This document shows positions 10,607-21,200 of a stretch of DNA of 64,000 nucleotides, one piece after another. Position 1 is the stretch's first letter; each line of letters starts with the position of its first letter. The notes under the pieces are model-generated. The model saw nothing but the letters and a program-made list of their open reading frames with translations, ran no database searches and was not told the origin of the DNA. The stretch covers positions 16,885,484 to 16,949,483 of the forward strand of contig OZ026595.1 of assembly GCA_964020085.1 (NCBI GenBank), in the 5' to 3' direction. A program made the translations under genes and the position numbers. The stretch comes from Micromussa lordhowensis. Taxonomy: Eukaryota > Cnidaria > Anthozoa > Scleractinia > Lobophylliidae.

Positions 10607-13600
10607 CGAACCACCCCTAGATCCACCCCAGAGTTTGCTGACATCACTTAATAAAGAGTGGCCACTTAATAAAGGTTTGACTGTATATCTCTTGCCCCTG
10701 CATTCTGACTCACCCTTTGCCTGAACTTTGGCATACTCTTCTGCATACTTGTTACCCATGTGATATACAGTATATTTTGTGAGCAATGTAAGTTCTGATC
10801 TGTGGCTTTTTTTTTTGAAGGGCTCATATCTGTTCCGGTGAATTTTAATGTTTATGGTTATAAGTCTGGATATACCAAAGCAATGGCAGCAAAGGTACTA
10901 AAGATAAAAAAGTATTAGTACATGCTAGAAAATGTATACTAGTCTATCGGAAGTAGACATGTAGCCCTTGTTATTTCGGCCCCTAAGATGGTCCAGACAG
11001 TCTGAGCAAAGTAAGGGTTGTTGTAAGGGCCTTGGTTTATGTTGAAAAAGGGTGGACTTGGAGGCGATCTTGCAAACCCAATATTCTCTTTCTAACTGTT
11101 AAATTAAAAGAGATTAAACAATGTAGTTGAACCTCCGGCTGGATATTTATAGCATCTGACTGCAAGTCATAAATTTAATAAATAAATAACTAAAACTTAT
11201 CGTTGATCTTTCTTCTACAGAGTCGTCTCCTGACCATTGTCAATAAGCGTCTTTCAGAGGAGAAGAATGGGTGAGTAAATCGTGAACAATGTAGCAGTGT
11301 ACTTTCATTGATAAAGCAGCCCCCTCCATGAAAATTAAACTACTGCAAGGATTGGCCTAGTCTGCCTTACTCCCATGTGAAAATCTCAGGATTTTCAAAG
11401 ACATACATGGATCTCCAGGGATCTTCACAGATTTTCAAGATCCTGTATGATGCAGGTAAAATCTGCATAAATCCTCGAGTATCTGGAAGGATCTTGCCAA
11501 GATAAGATCTTTGTTGAAGTTGAAAGTTAACAAATGCCACAGTAATATTAAACTAATGACCATGTCATTTTGTTTTAGGTTCCTAAATGTTATCAGAGAA
11601 TCAGAATTCAAGTCCAAAGCGGAAATGGCAAATCATATTTTGTTATTTGTGTCCGCTTTGGTTCCAAAGGCTTTGTCTTCCTTGATGACGTCGTTCTGCA
11701 TTGAACTTGCTAAGCCCCAGAATGTAAGTAAATCAATTCGTCTGTCTGTCTGTCTGTCTGTCTGTCCATCTGTCAGTCAGTCGGTAAGTCAGTCGGTCAG
11801 TCAGTAAGTCAAAGATCCATCAACCACTCGATAAAAAACTCAAACAGTCACTTAGGGACTAACTGAATGAAGACAAACATTTAGTGTCAGTCGGTTGGTT
11901 GAATGTAGTTGGTTGTTTGTTGGAAAACTGGTCGGTCCATCAGTAACTTAACGTTGGTACCAGTTGTTGGATGATTAGTCGACTGCCAGACGAAAAGAAC
12001 GGTTCAAGTTTGTTTAAAACAGTCCTAGATCGCTAATGACTAGAGGAGATCCATGTAGCAAAATTAAAGGGGAAACTATGTTGAAAACAGTTTAACATTG
12101 AGTGTGTGAATCTCGTTACGACTTCCTTCAGTTCGTTCCGGCAGTAAATGCCATGTGCAGATTTCTTATAGCAGTGATCTTGTTGTTTAAAATAACGAGA
12201 GAAGACGGTTAAAACTTGACGAGAAACAAAATTGCATTCTGTAGTTAGTAATGACGCTACTTATATGCATTGCCGTGATTTATTTTCCAGCTTGAAAAGC
12301 GGCGCAAAGCAGCGCAAGATGACAGATATTTGGAAAATGTTCTTTTAGAGGTAAAACGACTTTGGCCACCGTTTTTGGGAGGACGAAGAATGGCAAAAGA
12401 GGTAAAAATTTGCTTTTTCTCTTAATTCGTTGAATTTGCATTCTTCTTCCGTGATAGTTGACGAGGTCGCATCCCGAGTAAACTATCATGCGATAGAAAT
12501 CCAGAGCGAATAACGTAATTCTTTTAGTATAATTCTAAAACCTTTTCTTCACAGACACGAAAAAACCGCAGAAAAACGGCCGCCATTTTGTTATTCTCTA
12601 TCTACTTAACAATTAGATTATGAGCTCAAGATTTCTATCGCGTGATAGAAATCGAGAGCGAATAATCTAATTGTTTTAGTATAAATCTACTAGTCGTTCA
12701 AAACTTAATCTAAATCCTCTTCTCAACACTTCGAAAACGCCAAGGAACGGCCGTAGTTTTGTTAACAAGTGCACACTGTTACGCTACTCACTATCTATCA
12801 CAGAATAGATAGTGAGTAGCGTAGCCAATCAGAGAACGGCATTCGTGATAGAACGCTAGTAGATTTATACTAAAACAGAATAGATAGCGAGTAGCGTAGA
12901 CCAAAAGAAGAACGGCATTAGTGATAGAACGCTTAAAAGTGTTGTGATATAGCGAGGTATGGTAACCACAGACGAATGAAGATTAATCCTTTTTCTATTT
13001 TCCCCCAGGATGTGGTAATAGACGGTTATAAAATCCCCAGCGGTTACTATGTCGGATTCCTCACAAGAGCTGCCAACTGCGACCCCAAAATATTCCCCGA
13101 AGCTGAAACGTTTTTACCCGAACGATGGGACACTTGGTGAGAATTGCTATAGAGTTTATTAGGAAGTCAAATTCAGCCCTCTTTAGCACTTTCCTAACAT
13201 AACAATTACTGTGTGAAGTGCAAGTTGTGCTGTTTGTTTGCCAATTTTCTAGCCTCTTTTATGACCTTCTATCGCTTTTATCCCAGAACATATTTGATCA
13301 TATTGTAGGGTAGGTTAGACTTTTATTGTAACTGTAATATTGTACTGTAAGAAAAGTATTTTGTATAACGTATTGTAAGTAACTGCATGTTCAGCAAGTA
13401 ATGCAAGTAGAGTATTGCGTAGCGTAAGTAGCCCGTAATGAAAGTAATTGTACTTTCTGAAAGAACTGTATTCAGTATTGTATTGCCTTCGTAAGTAACC
13501 CGTATTGTAAGGACGTAAGTATTGTTTTGTGAGTATCGTAATGTGACCTGCATTGTAAGTAATGTATGTGTTAATTGTGCTTTGTAATTAAAATTATTAC

Positions 13601-15493
13601 TTATTATAAAAAAAAATACGTGTTTGAAAGCTGACGTTGTTAAATACCCTATGATGGAACTAAGAGCAAAATTTAAAATCCGTTCCTTGACTTACAAAAG
13701 GAGTAGCGCTGATTTCACTGGTTTGTTTTCCGTAGTAACCAGTTAGACCGGGATCGAGTTTGGACTTTTGGTTCAGGTCCCCGGATGTGCGTGGGACATA
13801 AATTCATTCACAAGATTATAAAGGTTTGTCTTTATAATACAAGCATTCATGGTTTGATTGTTGTGATGTTTTCGGTAAGAAGACTTCAGAACTGGGTTGC
13901 TAAGTGAACATGGGAGAGTACAGATGAATCACATCCTTGACTGAAAGCTTAGCTAGCAGTGGGCGCGATTATTGTCATTGGGGAGGGGGGAGGAATGCAA
14001 AACGCGAAGTAAGGATCAGTGAAACGTCCCCATATGACCGTTGACGTGTACTCGATGGCGAGAAAATTCGAAAACCGCACCAAGATTGAAGACTGAAAGG
14101 TAAATGACTTGTGCAATAAGGCAAGTTAAACCATGCGCTACTAATATCTCTTAAAACCTGTTTTCCAACCCCACTCCCCCTGAGGAATTTATAACGCAAC
14201 AGTCACCGTTCAGTTTGGATTTGTGTTTGAGGAAAACTCGGGCAAAGAGATCACATGATTATCGTGACGCCATCGTTTTCGAAAAGCTCCGTTTTCAAAA
14301 TGTTTTCCGTCCACACGAAAATGAAAAGCCGACTTTTTCAAATTCCTCCGCTTTGAAGAGCGTTTTCGAAAAGCTCCGTTTTCGTGTCGGATTAGTGTGG
14401 ACGGTAGGCCTAACCTTAAAAATAAAGCTGCGTGTTCAAATTTCTCCGCTGCGGTACGGAAGGGGCCTAAAAGGTAAATGACTTGCGCACTATAAAAAGG
14501 CAAGTGAAACCATGTGCTGCTGAGCAGCACAATTTGTTTTGCACGTGGAACACGTGCGTTATAAATTCTGGTACATTTCTTAGTCGTCCTGCACAAAACA
14601 ACAATATAGAAACGACTAAATTCTGGGGTTAGTGGTCGTGAATTACAATAGCGAGTTTGTACGATTCTTTCGTACTTGAAAGTACAGACAGATATTAAAT
14701 TCACTTGGAAGTTAGTCGTAACAATGAGCGGCAATGAAGCTCTTTGGGCCCAAATGACCCAAAGAAGTTACAGAAAACTTGCTCAATTTGCAAATTACTT
14801 CCCCAAATAACAAAGAATATATAATAAGGTTCTTCTATGGTGTATTGCGACGTACTTAAATCCCCTGAACTAATATACCAGTGAAATTTTTGCGGACTTC
14901 ATAGGCCAATTAAACTGATACGGCTTATGGGTGGATTAGGAGATAAATAACTAGTACGGTAAATCTGAAATAACGCAGCTAAAACGACGTCCTTAGTGTC
15001 GCTTCCGTCTTGGTCACTTAAATTCCTTACCGTTTAAATTAACGTTACCTTCGGAAGGCGGTTTCTTTGAATGTTTCGGAGTACTTCGGTTTCCATGCGA
15101 ATAACAACCTTTTTGCTGCAGGTCGGGATAACTTGCCTTCGAATTGACTGGGCCTGCGGTATTGGCCAGCGATGTTGCCAAAAACATGACGTAACGTTAT
15201 GCCGTCATTCTGACGCAACAGCTTTCGGAAACTTTCGGAAGTCTTCGTGGGGGTTCGGGATGATCGAAAAGTGGGGTGCCAAAGAACTAACCGTTAGACT
15301 GGAACAGTCTACCGTTATGTTAAATACTTGTTTTTTTCTCTCCCTGTTTTTTTTTTTTCAGCTTCTTGCGAAACATCTTCTGCAGTCGTTCGAGTGGGAG
15401 CTGGTACCGGAACAGGATTTGACATACAAATGGCTTCCAGTGTCACGCCCGAAGAATGATGTACAAGTTGTGTTCACAAAGATTGGATTATGA
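8481..15493 (+). CDS. Cytochrome P450, anchor-less, lacking the canonical I-helix motif (CYP74-clan-like?)
   Basis: Nine exons: 8481-8670, 8850-9191, 10821-10894, 11221-11270, 11579-11723, 12291-12401, 13009-13136, 13736-13823, 15362-15493. Phases join cleanly to give 419 residues, short for a P450. The start is the first in-frame ATG; a stop lies in frame at 8463-8465. The N-terminus goes straight into the proline-rich entry (LPGRVGWPVTGD), with no membrane anchor. Heme ligand: FGSGPRMCVG, Cys365. K-helix ExxR: EVKR, Glu287-Arg290. PERW follows near residue 341. The I-helix region (about 232-255) reads FVSALVPKALSSL, without the usual A/G-G-x-D/E-T-T. Such loss is known in P450s that rearrange peroxides instead of using O2, such as plant CYP74 and animal CYP74-clan enzymes of Nematostella and amphioxus. 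Membership there is inference. It is convergent with the SLCO gene. Confidence 0.9.
9960..10685. mobile_element. Tc1/mariner-like MITE in P450 intron 2, split by a nested element
   Basis: The left end reads TACAATTGAACCCCTATCAA and the right end, reverse-complemented, reads TACAGTCAAACCTTTATTAA. These are diverged terminal inverted repeats with TA at the outer edge, the pattern of mariner/pogo-type non-autonomous elements. A second internal GCTTGATAGGGGTTT lies near 10011-10024. The second element at 10315-10631 sits inside it. No transposase is present. Confidence 0.55.
10310..10636. mobile_element. Non-autonomous DNA element with CTGGGGyGGATCyAGG inverted ends and 5-bp TSD
   Basis: The left terminus CTGGGGCGGATCCAGG (10315-10330) is matched at the right terminus (ending 10631) by the reverse complement CTGGGGTGGATCTAGG. 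Both sides are flanked by AGTTT (10310-10314 and 10632-10636), a clean 5-bp target-site duplication. The interior is GC-rich at the left end and AT-rich in the middle, with no transposase. It lies within P450 intron 2, nested in the 9960-10685 element. Confidence 0.75.
11740..11810 (+). repeat. (TCTG)n/(GTCA)n simple repeat beside a P450 splice donor
   Basis: Runs of TCTG pass into imperfect CAGT/GGTCAGT tetranucleotides. The tract starts 17 bp after the exon 5 donor at 11724. Confidence 0.9.
12490..12935. repeat. Cluster of overlapping hairpin MITE fragments in P450 intron 6
   Basis: Contains TTTCTATCGCGTGATAGAAA (12631-12650), ACTATCTATCACAGAATAGATAGT-type palindromes near 12790-12814, and repeated AGAGCGAATAATCTAATTG and TTTTAGTATAAATCTACTAG blocks in both orientations. 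The same AATTAGATTATTCGCTCT arm recurs at 42776-42903. At least two related insertions seem to have landed together. No coding content. Confidence 0.6.
13320..13575 (+). repeat. Degenerate GTAAGTA-rich simple repeat in P450 intron 7
   Basis: About 250 bp of loosely repeated TTGTAAGTA/CGTAAGTA words. It contains many GTAAGT splice-donor-like hexamers, 180-440 bp downstream of the real exon 7 donor (13137). No unit long enough to call a minisatellite. Confidence 0.6.
14188..14470. mobile_element. MITE-like repeat with GTCCACACTA ends, copy 2
   Basis: Shares TTTGGATTTGTGTTTGAGGA, GCCATCGTTTTCGAAAAGCT, TTTTCAAAATGTTTTCCGTC and the right end GATTAGTGTGGACGGTAGGC with the copy at 5441-5760. It lies in the last P450 intron. 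The left end is less clear than in copy 1. Confidence 0.6.
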
Positions 15494-15745
15494 AGTGGGC
15501 GTGTTTTGGGCATCTTAGAACTTTTTACTCATTTTATTTAGAATTTAAATTTTGTTTTGTCTTTTGTACTTTTACAAAAACATATCATGTTCTTTTTTAA
15601 TTTTTTTCTTGTGGAGACATTTATAACCTCCAAGGTACTCGAGTTTTAACGGTGTATTTTTTTTAACTAATCTCAAAATTGTACGAGAATTGTAAACTTG
15701 AAAACAAGGAGCTTCCCTCTTACAAATAAAGAACATATTGACTGG
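15494..15745 (+). other. P450 3' UTR with polyadenylation signal
   Basis: AT-rich sequence after the P450 stop with AATAAA at 15725-15730, about 235 bp after the stop. This is the best candidate for the transcript end. Confidence 0.6.
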
Positions 15746-17880
15746 GTTGTTCAGTGTCGCTTTGTACCGAAGTAGCCTCAGAGAAACGACAATTTGTTAG
15801 TTTGTCGAGCGAGAAGCGAACTGAAAGAAAAAAAAATCAAGAGAAAAATTGACCTCTTGCTTTTGGCTAGTTCTGAACTACCTGTTCATGTGATGTGTTC
15901 GGTATGATGAAACGATTACGTGAGAATTGTACCCGTCAAGTTGGTCCATCAATTCGTCTGGACCCGTTCATATACCAGATTTTGAGAAAGGAAGCTGTAG
16001 AAAAATCATAGACTACTTGCAGTCACTCTTGTTCTGTTAGGATCTGAGTAGTGCTTTTGTTCCTTTCTCGTCGTATACTCTCGCCCAGGCTCCTGTCTCG
16101 CCCCGGCTCCTGTCTCGCCCCATACTCCTCGCCCGATTCTGAATGAACAGACCGTAACATTCTCGATCAGGGGGGAAAGGGAAACTGCGGAAAAGTTAAC
16201 GCAAGAGAACATCAAACGCCCAAACTTTACGCCACAAGAATAATTTATTTGATCTTGCATATTAACAAATGATATTTGACTGACAAAGAGAAAATGTTGA
16301 AAAATGGACGCAATCTAAACTGTTTGCTGCTCTCAAGGATCTACAAGGCTGGACTCGAGAGACCTAACGCGCCCGCGCGCCTGCCTCTCACAAGAGACCG
16401 CTGAATCGTAGATCCTAGAAATCAGAAAACCTAAATTATGAAGACAGCTAGCTTTTCTGCAGTAAAACACGGACTTGCGCTAGATGTGGTCGCTAAGCAT
16501 AGCCATACATTATTAGAGATAAGAATGCGAGCCTCCAAATTCGTTTTCTCGGAAATCAAACCACAACACAATGCAAGTGTATGAACTGAGGAAAAATACA
16601 CCCAGTCATTGACTCTCTACCAGACCCTATTAATCACTGCCAACGCCTAGAAAGGATTGCGAAAGAACTCCTCAGGCTTCCCTTCTACTCAGTGGAACCT
16701 AATCACATCCTTCTGTGAAGCTACGACAACTAGGGAGCTTACAGCGCGGGTCCGTGTTTAATTCGCTTTCAATGTAAACTTTACGGGCTTATACGGGCTA
16801 TATTACCTAACTGAAAAAATCAGACTAGTCAATGATTGAATTCGGCTAAATATCTCCCGAAAGACTACCACAAAACTTGATTTTTAATATTCTATATACA
16901 ATTATCCATACAACTTCACTAAATATAGATTATTATATCATCATTCTTCAAACTGGGCATGTTTTTTTTTTTCAGAACTAATTTTAAAAAGTCGGAAAAG
17001 ACGTTTCAATACTGTTTTAGGAAAGCTCAAGTTGTAAAGATTTGTTGTAATGCAACTGAATGACACAAAAACACCCTTTCCACTGAACTAGAGTATTAGT
17101 GCATTTCATTTCTAGGTTATAGATTCTTGATTACAGTAGCCTGTAAATATACATCCTTTTCTTATCGATGCCGGCCACTAGAGGTGTTCGTGCGAGAAAG
17201 TCCTTGACGGCTAGAAGCGGTTAGAGACGGGTGTCTATTTACAGGCGAAAGTCCACATTTCCTTTTTCCATTTGAGTCATGTTGAATTCATATATTGTAC
17301 ACTCCTTAATTTAATTAAGAATTTATGCAATGAAAATAATGCTTTATATTAACCTTAAAATGTGTCTAGAAAAAATAACCCTTCGTGAGAAATTGTATTT
17401 TAAGAACCCTCTAAACTAGATCTATTGTGTGGCATATCAAAAATAAACCGATAAGTGCGCATTATTCAAAAAACACGAATAACAAATGTAGAAAACCGCC
17501 GTGAACACGTATATGTCAACAAACGATAAGAAAACTTCGAAATTAAATAACAAATAAAAAAATCGTAAAATAAACGAAACGAGATTCACTTTAAATTTAT
17601 CACAGTTAGAAACAACATCTAGCGGTTATTCTAAACAGTGTACGCACTATCTCCCTTTGCGTACGTACAAAAAGGCTAAACCTGCGAAGTTACAGGAAGA
17701 GTCCTTTACGGAGCACACACTTGATTTTAACCTCGTAACTACACGTGAAAGCACTGCAATAGGTCCCTTTCGTCAAACTAGAAGCAAAATTCAAAGAGAA
17801 GTCTGGCCTTCTCTCTTGGTTTTTTGTGCATTTTTAGTTATAGGTACCTGGTACAAACTAAGTTAACTGACAAGCGTGTC
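15746..17880. other. Intergenic spacer between convergent P450 and SLCO genes
   Basis: No coding exon recognised. Holds a GGCTCCTGTCTCGCCCC partial tandem near 16086-16125, a short fold-back (AGGATCTAC near 16337 with GTAGATCCT near 16408), and a small TIR element at 17139-17246. The ~200-base frame at 17657-17866 has no family resemblance. Confidence 0.4.
17139..17246. mobile_element. Small TIR element (~108 bp)
   Basis: GCCTGTAAATATACATCC at the left and its imperfect complement GGTGTCTATTTACAGGC at the right form terminal inverted repeats. A short GC-richer centre contains CCGGCCACTAGAGG. Probably a miniature element; family not identified. Confidence 0.4.
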
Positions 17881-17882
17881 GA

Positions 17883-17888
17883 TTTATT
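17883..17888 (-). terminator. Candidate polyadenylation signal for the SLCO gene
   Basis: TTTATT on the plus strand is AATAAA on the minus strand, about 340 bp downstream of the SLCO stop codon. Usage is inferred from position only. Confidence 0.4.
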
Positions 17889-18228
17889 TGTTTTCAAAAA
17901 GAGATCTTTCATGTTTTATCTATCGCGCTTCGCGCTGCTCTTCTAAACCGCCTGTTCCGCTAGCTACTCCGGTATGAAAGATTGCCCATGACTTGTGGGA
18001 TAATTTCAAAACGTCCACCTAACACTGGAAAACTACATTTCAGTTACTGTAAACATGATAAAAGCTGCTAGCGCCCATAAGATGTTGTTCAAATGGTTTG
18101 TCTACATTAAGCCGCGTGCATTCAGATCCTTAACGTTCATGTGAATTAAGGACCTAAGATGAACTACTTCCTAACAAGGAGAGGCCCTTCGTTTCTGTTT
18201 TGGAGCAACATTATAAAAACATTCACCT

Positions 18229-21200
18229 CTAAATCGAAGATTCGAACTGCGTAACGGGTAGAAAACTACATTTGCTCTCGTCTCCCGCATTCTTAAAAGA
18301 AAGGAAGACACTTTCGTCATCAGTTGAATACCGCGCAAAGCCAGGGACTGGGGAAAGGCTTTCGCTGTCAGGATCAGCCTGCGCAAGAGCTTCTTTCTCT
18401 GAAATAGTCTGCTGACCAGCTGCTTGCCGCTGTTGGCGGATTTCCAGGCCTGGCACAGGTGTTTGAGGAGGGCTAAAGCTAGCTTGCGACTGACCTGGAT
18501 GCTCTACTTCCGGGAGTGGATCGTTTGACTTGCAGAAAAACCATGAACCGAAGTAGAGTGCGGCTGACAGGACTGCAAGAGGAAAATCAAACAATGCTAT
18601 TGAGACTATGGGTTTGCATTCTGCCCCACAGCTTTCAACGCAGAAAACCAGAACTTCGAGGAACAAGTAGACAAAAACTTTGTACCAAGATTGTTTGCAT
18701 CATATTGCAAACTTCAGGACGACTGTTTTAAATATCTTCTCAAAAGAAATCTAACACCATCAAATGCCGAAAACAAAATTTGAAGTTCACATGAGACACT
18801 TGAAAGTACTGGTGAAATGACAACGATGATGAAATTTACCCGTGTTGGCACAGTCTCTGAAAAGTATCTTCTCAAGTTTTTCCATGGGAAATGGTTTTTA
18901 GTGTTATTTCAGGGAAATATCAATATTTTTAGCTTTTAGAATGCAAAAAGGATTTTTCTACACTTAAAATTATTTTGATACAAGAGTTTTTGTCCATTAA
19001 AAACTGAAATTGCTCGATGTCCTATCGGATTTCGTGTCAACACTTTCGTTTACACCTCCAGCAAGTTGTTGGGGTTTACAAGAAGTTTCTTTTAGGATAC
19101 CTAGTACGTTCTAAGCCTTTAATAACGGCAATGTTGTTTCCTTCTCCTTTGCACGAAGCTGTTAACTCTCTGTCGCTGCAATGTTCACTTGCATTTTGAC
19201 AAGATTTAGAAGCTACTTGCTGAATTTGCTTGTGAGCATTCTAAGTAGCCGCAATGACAAGTCTACGAGCGGATACTTAATTCAACTGCACCCCTGGCAT
19301 CACCTAATCAACTCTCTATTCGCTCGTTCAACATGCTATTTTACAGTTGTCTGTTTAGGTACCTGGCCATAAATGCAAGCGAGGCTGGAGGTGACCTTGC
19401 TTTGATACAGACCTCTCTGCTTTTCTTATGCAAATGCAAACTAGTTAGCATAAGAACAACTTGATTTACACAACAAAAGCAGCAAGGTCTGTATCAAAAC
19501 AAGGTCACCTCTGGCCTCGCTGCCATTCAAAGGGCAGGTCACTAAGCATACAACTGTAAAATTGTCTATTCATCCTGACATTCTATACTGATAACGAAGC
19601 TATGCTGAGATCTGTGTAGTTTGTTTGGTTGTTGCTGGGTTACGGATTCGCGCGCGCAAGCAATAACCAATCAGAGACTGCACAGATCTAACAGAGCTAC
19701 GTCATTTCTTCGGTTTTTCGGACGCTGGAAGAATTTAGCGCGCGAAGAGTCTTACTTTGAAAGAAAAGACCAGCTGCCACTAGTAAATAGCTGAGAAGCT
19801 CGTTGTTGTACTCCAGACAGCTTCCTCTGCCGTTACACGTCTCTTCCCACAGGATGCACGTCTTGTCTATAAACGCACCGAATATAACGGGACCGGGCAT
19901 AGAACCGAACATACACAGAAACAGCCACTGCAGTCCTAGAGCGTACGTCCGCTGATTGTCTGGAACACATCTGGAAAATAACAAGCATTGAGGTCACTCT
20001 AAGTAAGAACACCTTTTGTCTGAGCCCTCGATATCAGGCACTGACGCTACTAAGCAACATGACGTCACCTCATCGTGACGAGCTTGTAGAACAAGCTTTG
20101 GCGCGAAACCAAGTGCAAGTGTAAGCTTTTGATTGGCTAGAAGAGTTATTGAGAATGATAAGTCCTTCGCGTCACTGTTTTTTTTTATTGATTAGCAAGA
20201 CACGATTCTTCGGCTGGGGAAATTGATTGCAAGAAATTAACAATGCTACGCTTAAATTGCAAAATATACTATTATAGACTCCCAACCAACGCAGCCTAAA
20301 ATAGGGCTCTGAGAAGCGATTTAGAAACAGTTTAACCAACACAAAAATAAACAGCAACAACATACGCAAACAGATACAAATGTAGAACAAGATCAAAATA
20401 AAAAACCACTAGAGCTCCATTCCAATGACGGCCGAACGTGGGCAATCCTTGAAGCAGACATTACGGCGGTAAACTAACTAATCAAACTCACAGCAAGAAA
20501 AGAGTTCAAACACAAGTGGAACATACAAGAACCCACCTCAACACGACAGTTTTGTTGGGCGTGGCGTTCATAAAATTGAAGATAAGGAGCACAACAGCGC
20601 CGAACAGAAATGGAATCAAATTCTTACAATCCCGGTCGCACGTCCCTTGTTTGGCTGTGCCGTAAGGAAGAAGCCTCTCTGGAGACGGGATGCAAAGGCA
20701 GTTTTCATACACCTGCGGTAAAAATAAATACAGAAAAGGGTATAAGCCCAGTGGCATGCTCGTTGAATACATGTTTTTTTTCGACTATAGGACCACCACA
20801 GGCCCCGACGGCTTTTCTTAATGTCCGGGCTTACACTGACCTGAAAAAGATTTCGTGTCTGAAAAATGTCGGGTCCTCGCAAAGTTTAGAAGTAGGCGGC
20901 ACTATTGCTGGGGTGGACGGCTGATCTTGCCATCTTTTTTAAAAGAATCTGATGAATAGCTCAGCAGAGTGGTCGTCTGAGATTATTGAGTAAATGATAA
21001 TTTTCGCCAGCAGACGGCTACTTTGGAGAAAATCTTTTTAGTGAAAGGTGCATATAGGAATATCGCACGTTCAAACTTCAAAGAAAAATTAAAACGATAT
21101 GAAAGACAAAATAAGGTTGGAGTAGTCAAATGACACTGGAGAGATGATACGACAATGAAAAATCTTCGAGAGACACTCTGGTACGATAGAGACTTATAAC

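Noticed and set aside
11511..11578. 5' extension of P450 exon 5
   Set aside because: TTTTGTTTTAG at 11568-11578 is the acceptor, and only the downstream part aligns in phase with exon 4.
15071..15361. Upstream part of the 140-codon frame ending at 15493 as a longer P450 exon
   Set aside because: A T-rich tract and CAG at 15359-15361 mark the exon start, and phase with exon 8 needs that acceptor; the upstream part is intron.
18567..18666. Treating the 145-codon minus frame from 18666 as its own gene
   Set aside because: The segment from 18572 down has a strong acceptor (CCTCTTGCAG) and joins in phase to the SLCO exon at 19756, restoring the last OATP helix.
19697..19755. SLCO C-terminus ending by read-through of the exon at 19756 (SKTLRALN...)
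   Set aside because: A GTAAGA donor lies at 19755 and splicing to 18572 gives the family-like last helix and tail; read-through would be an unspliced form.
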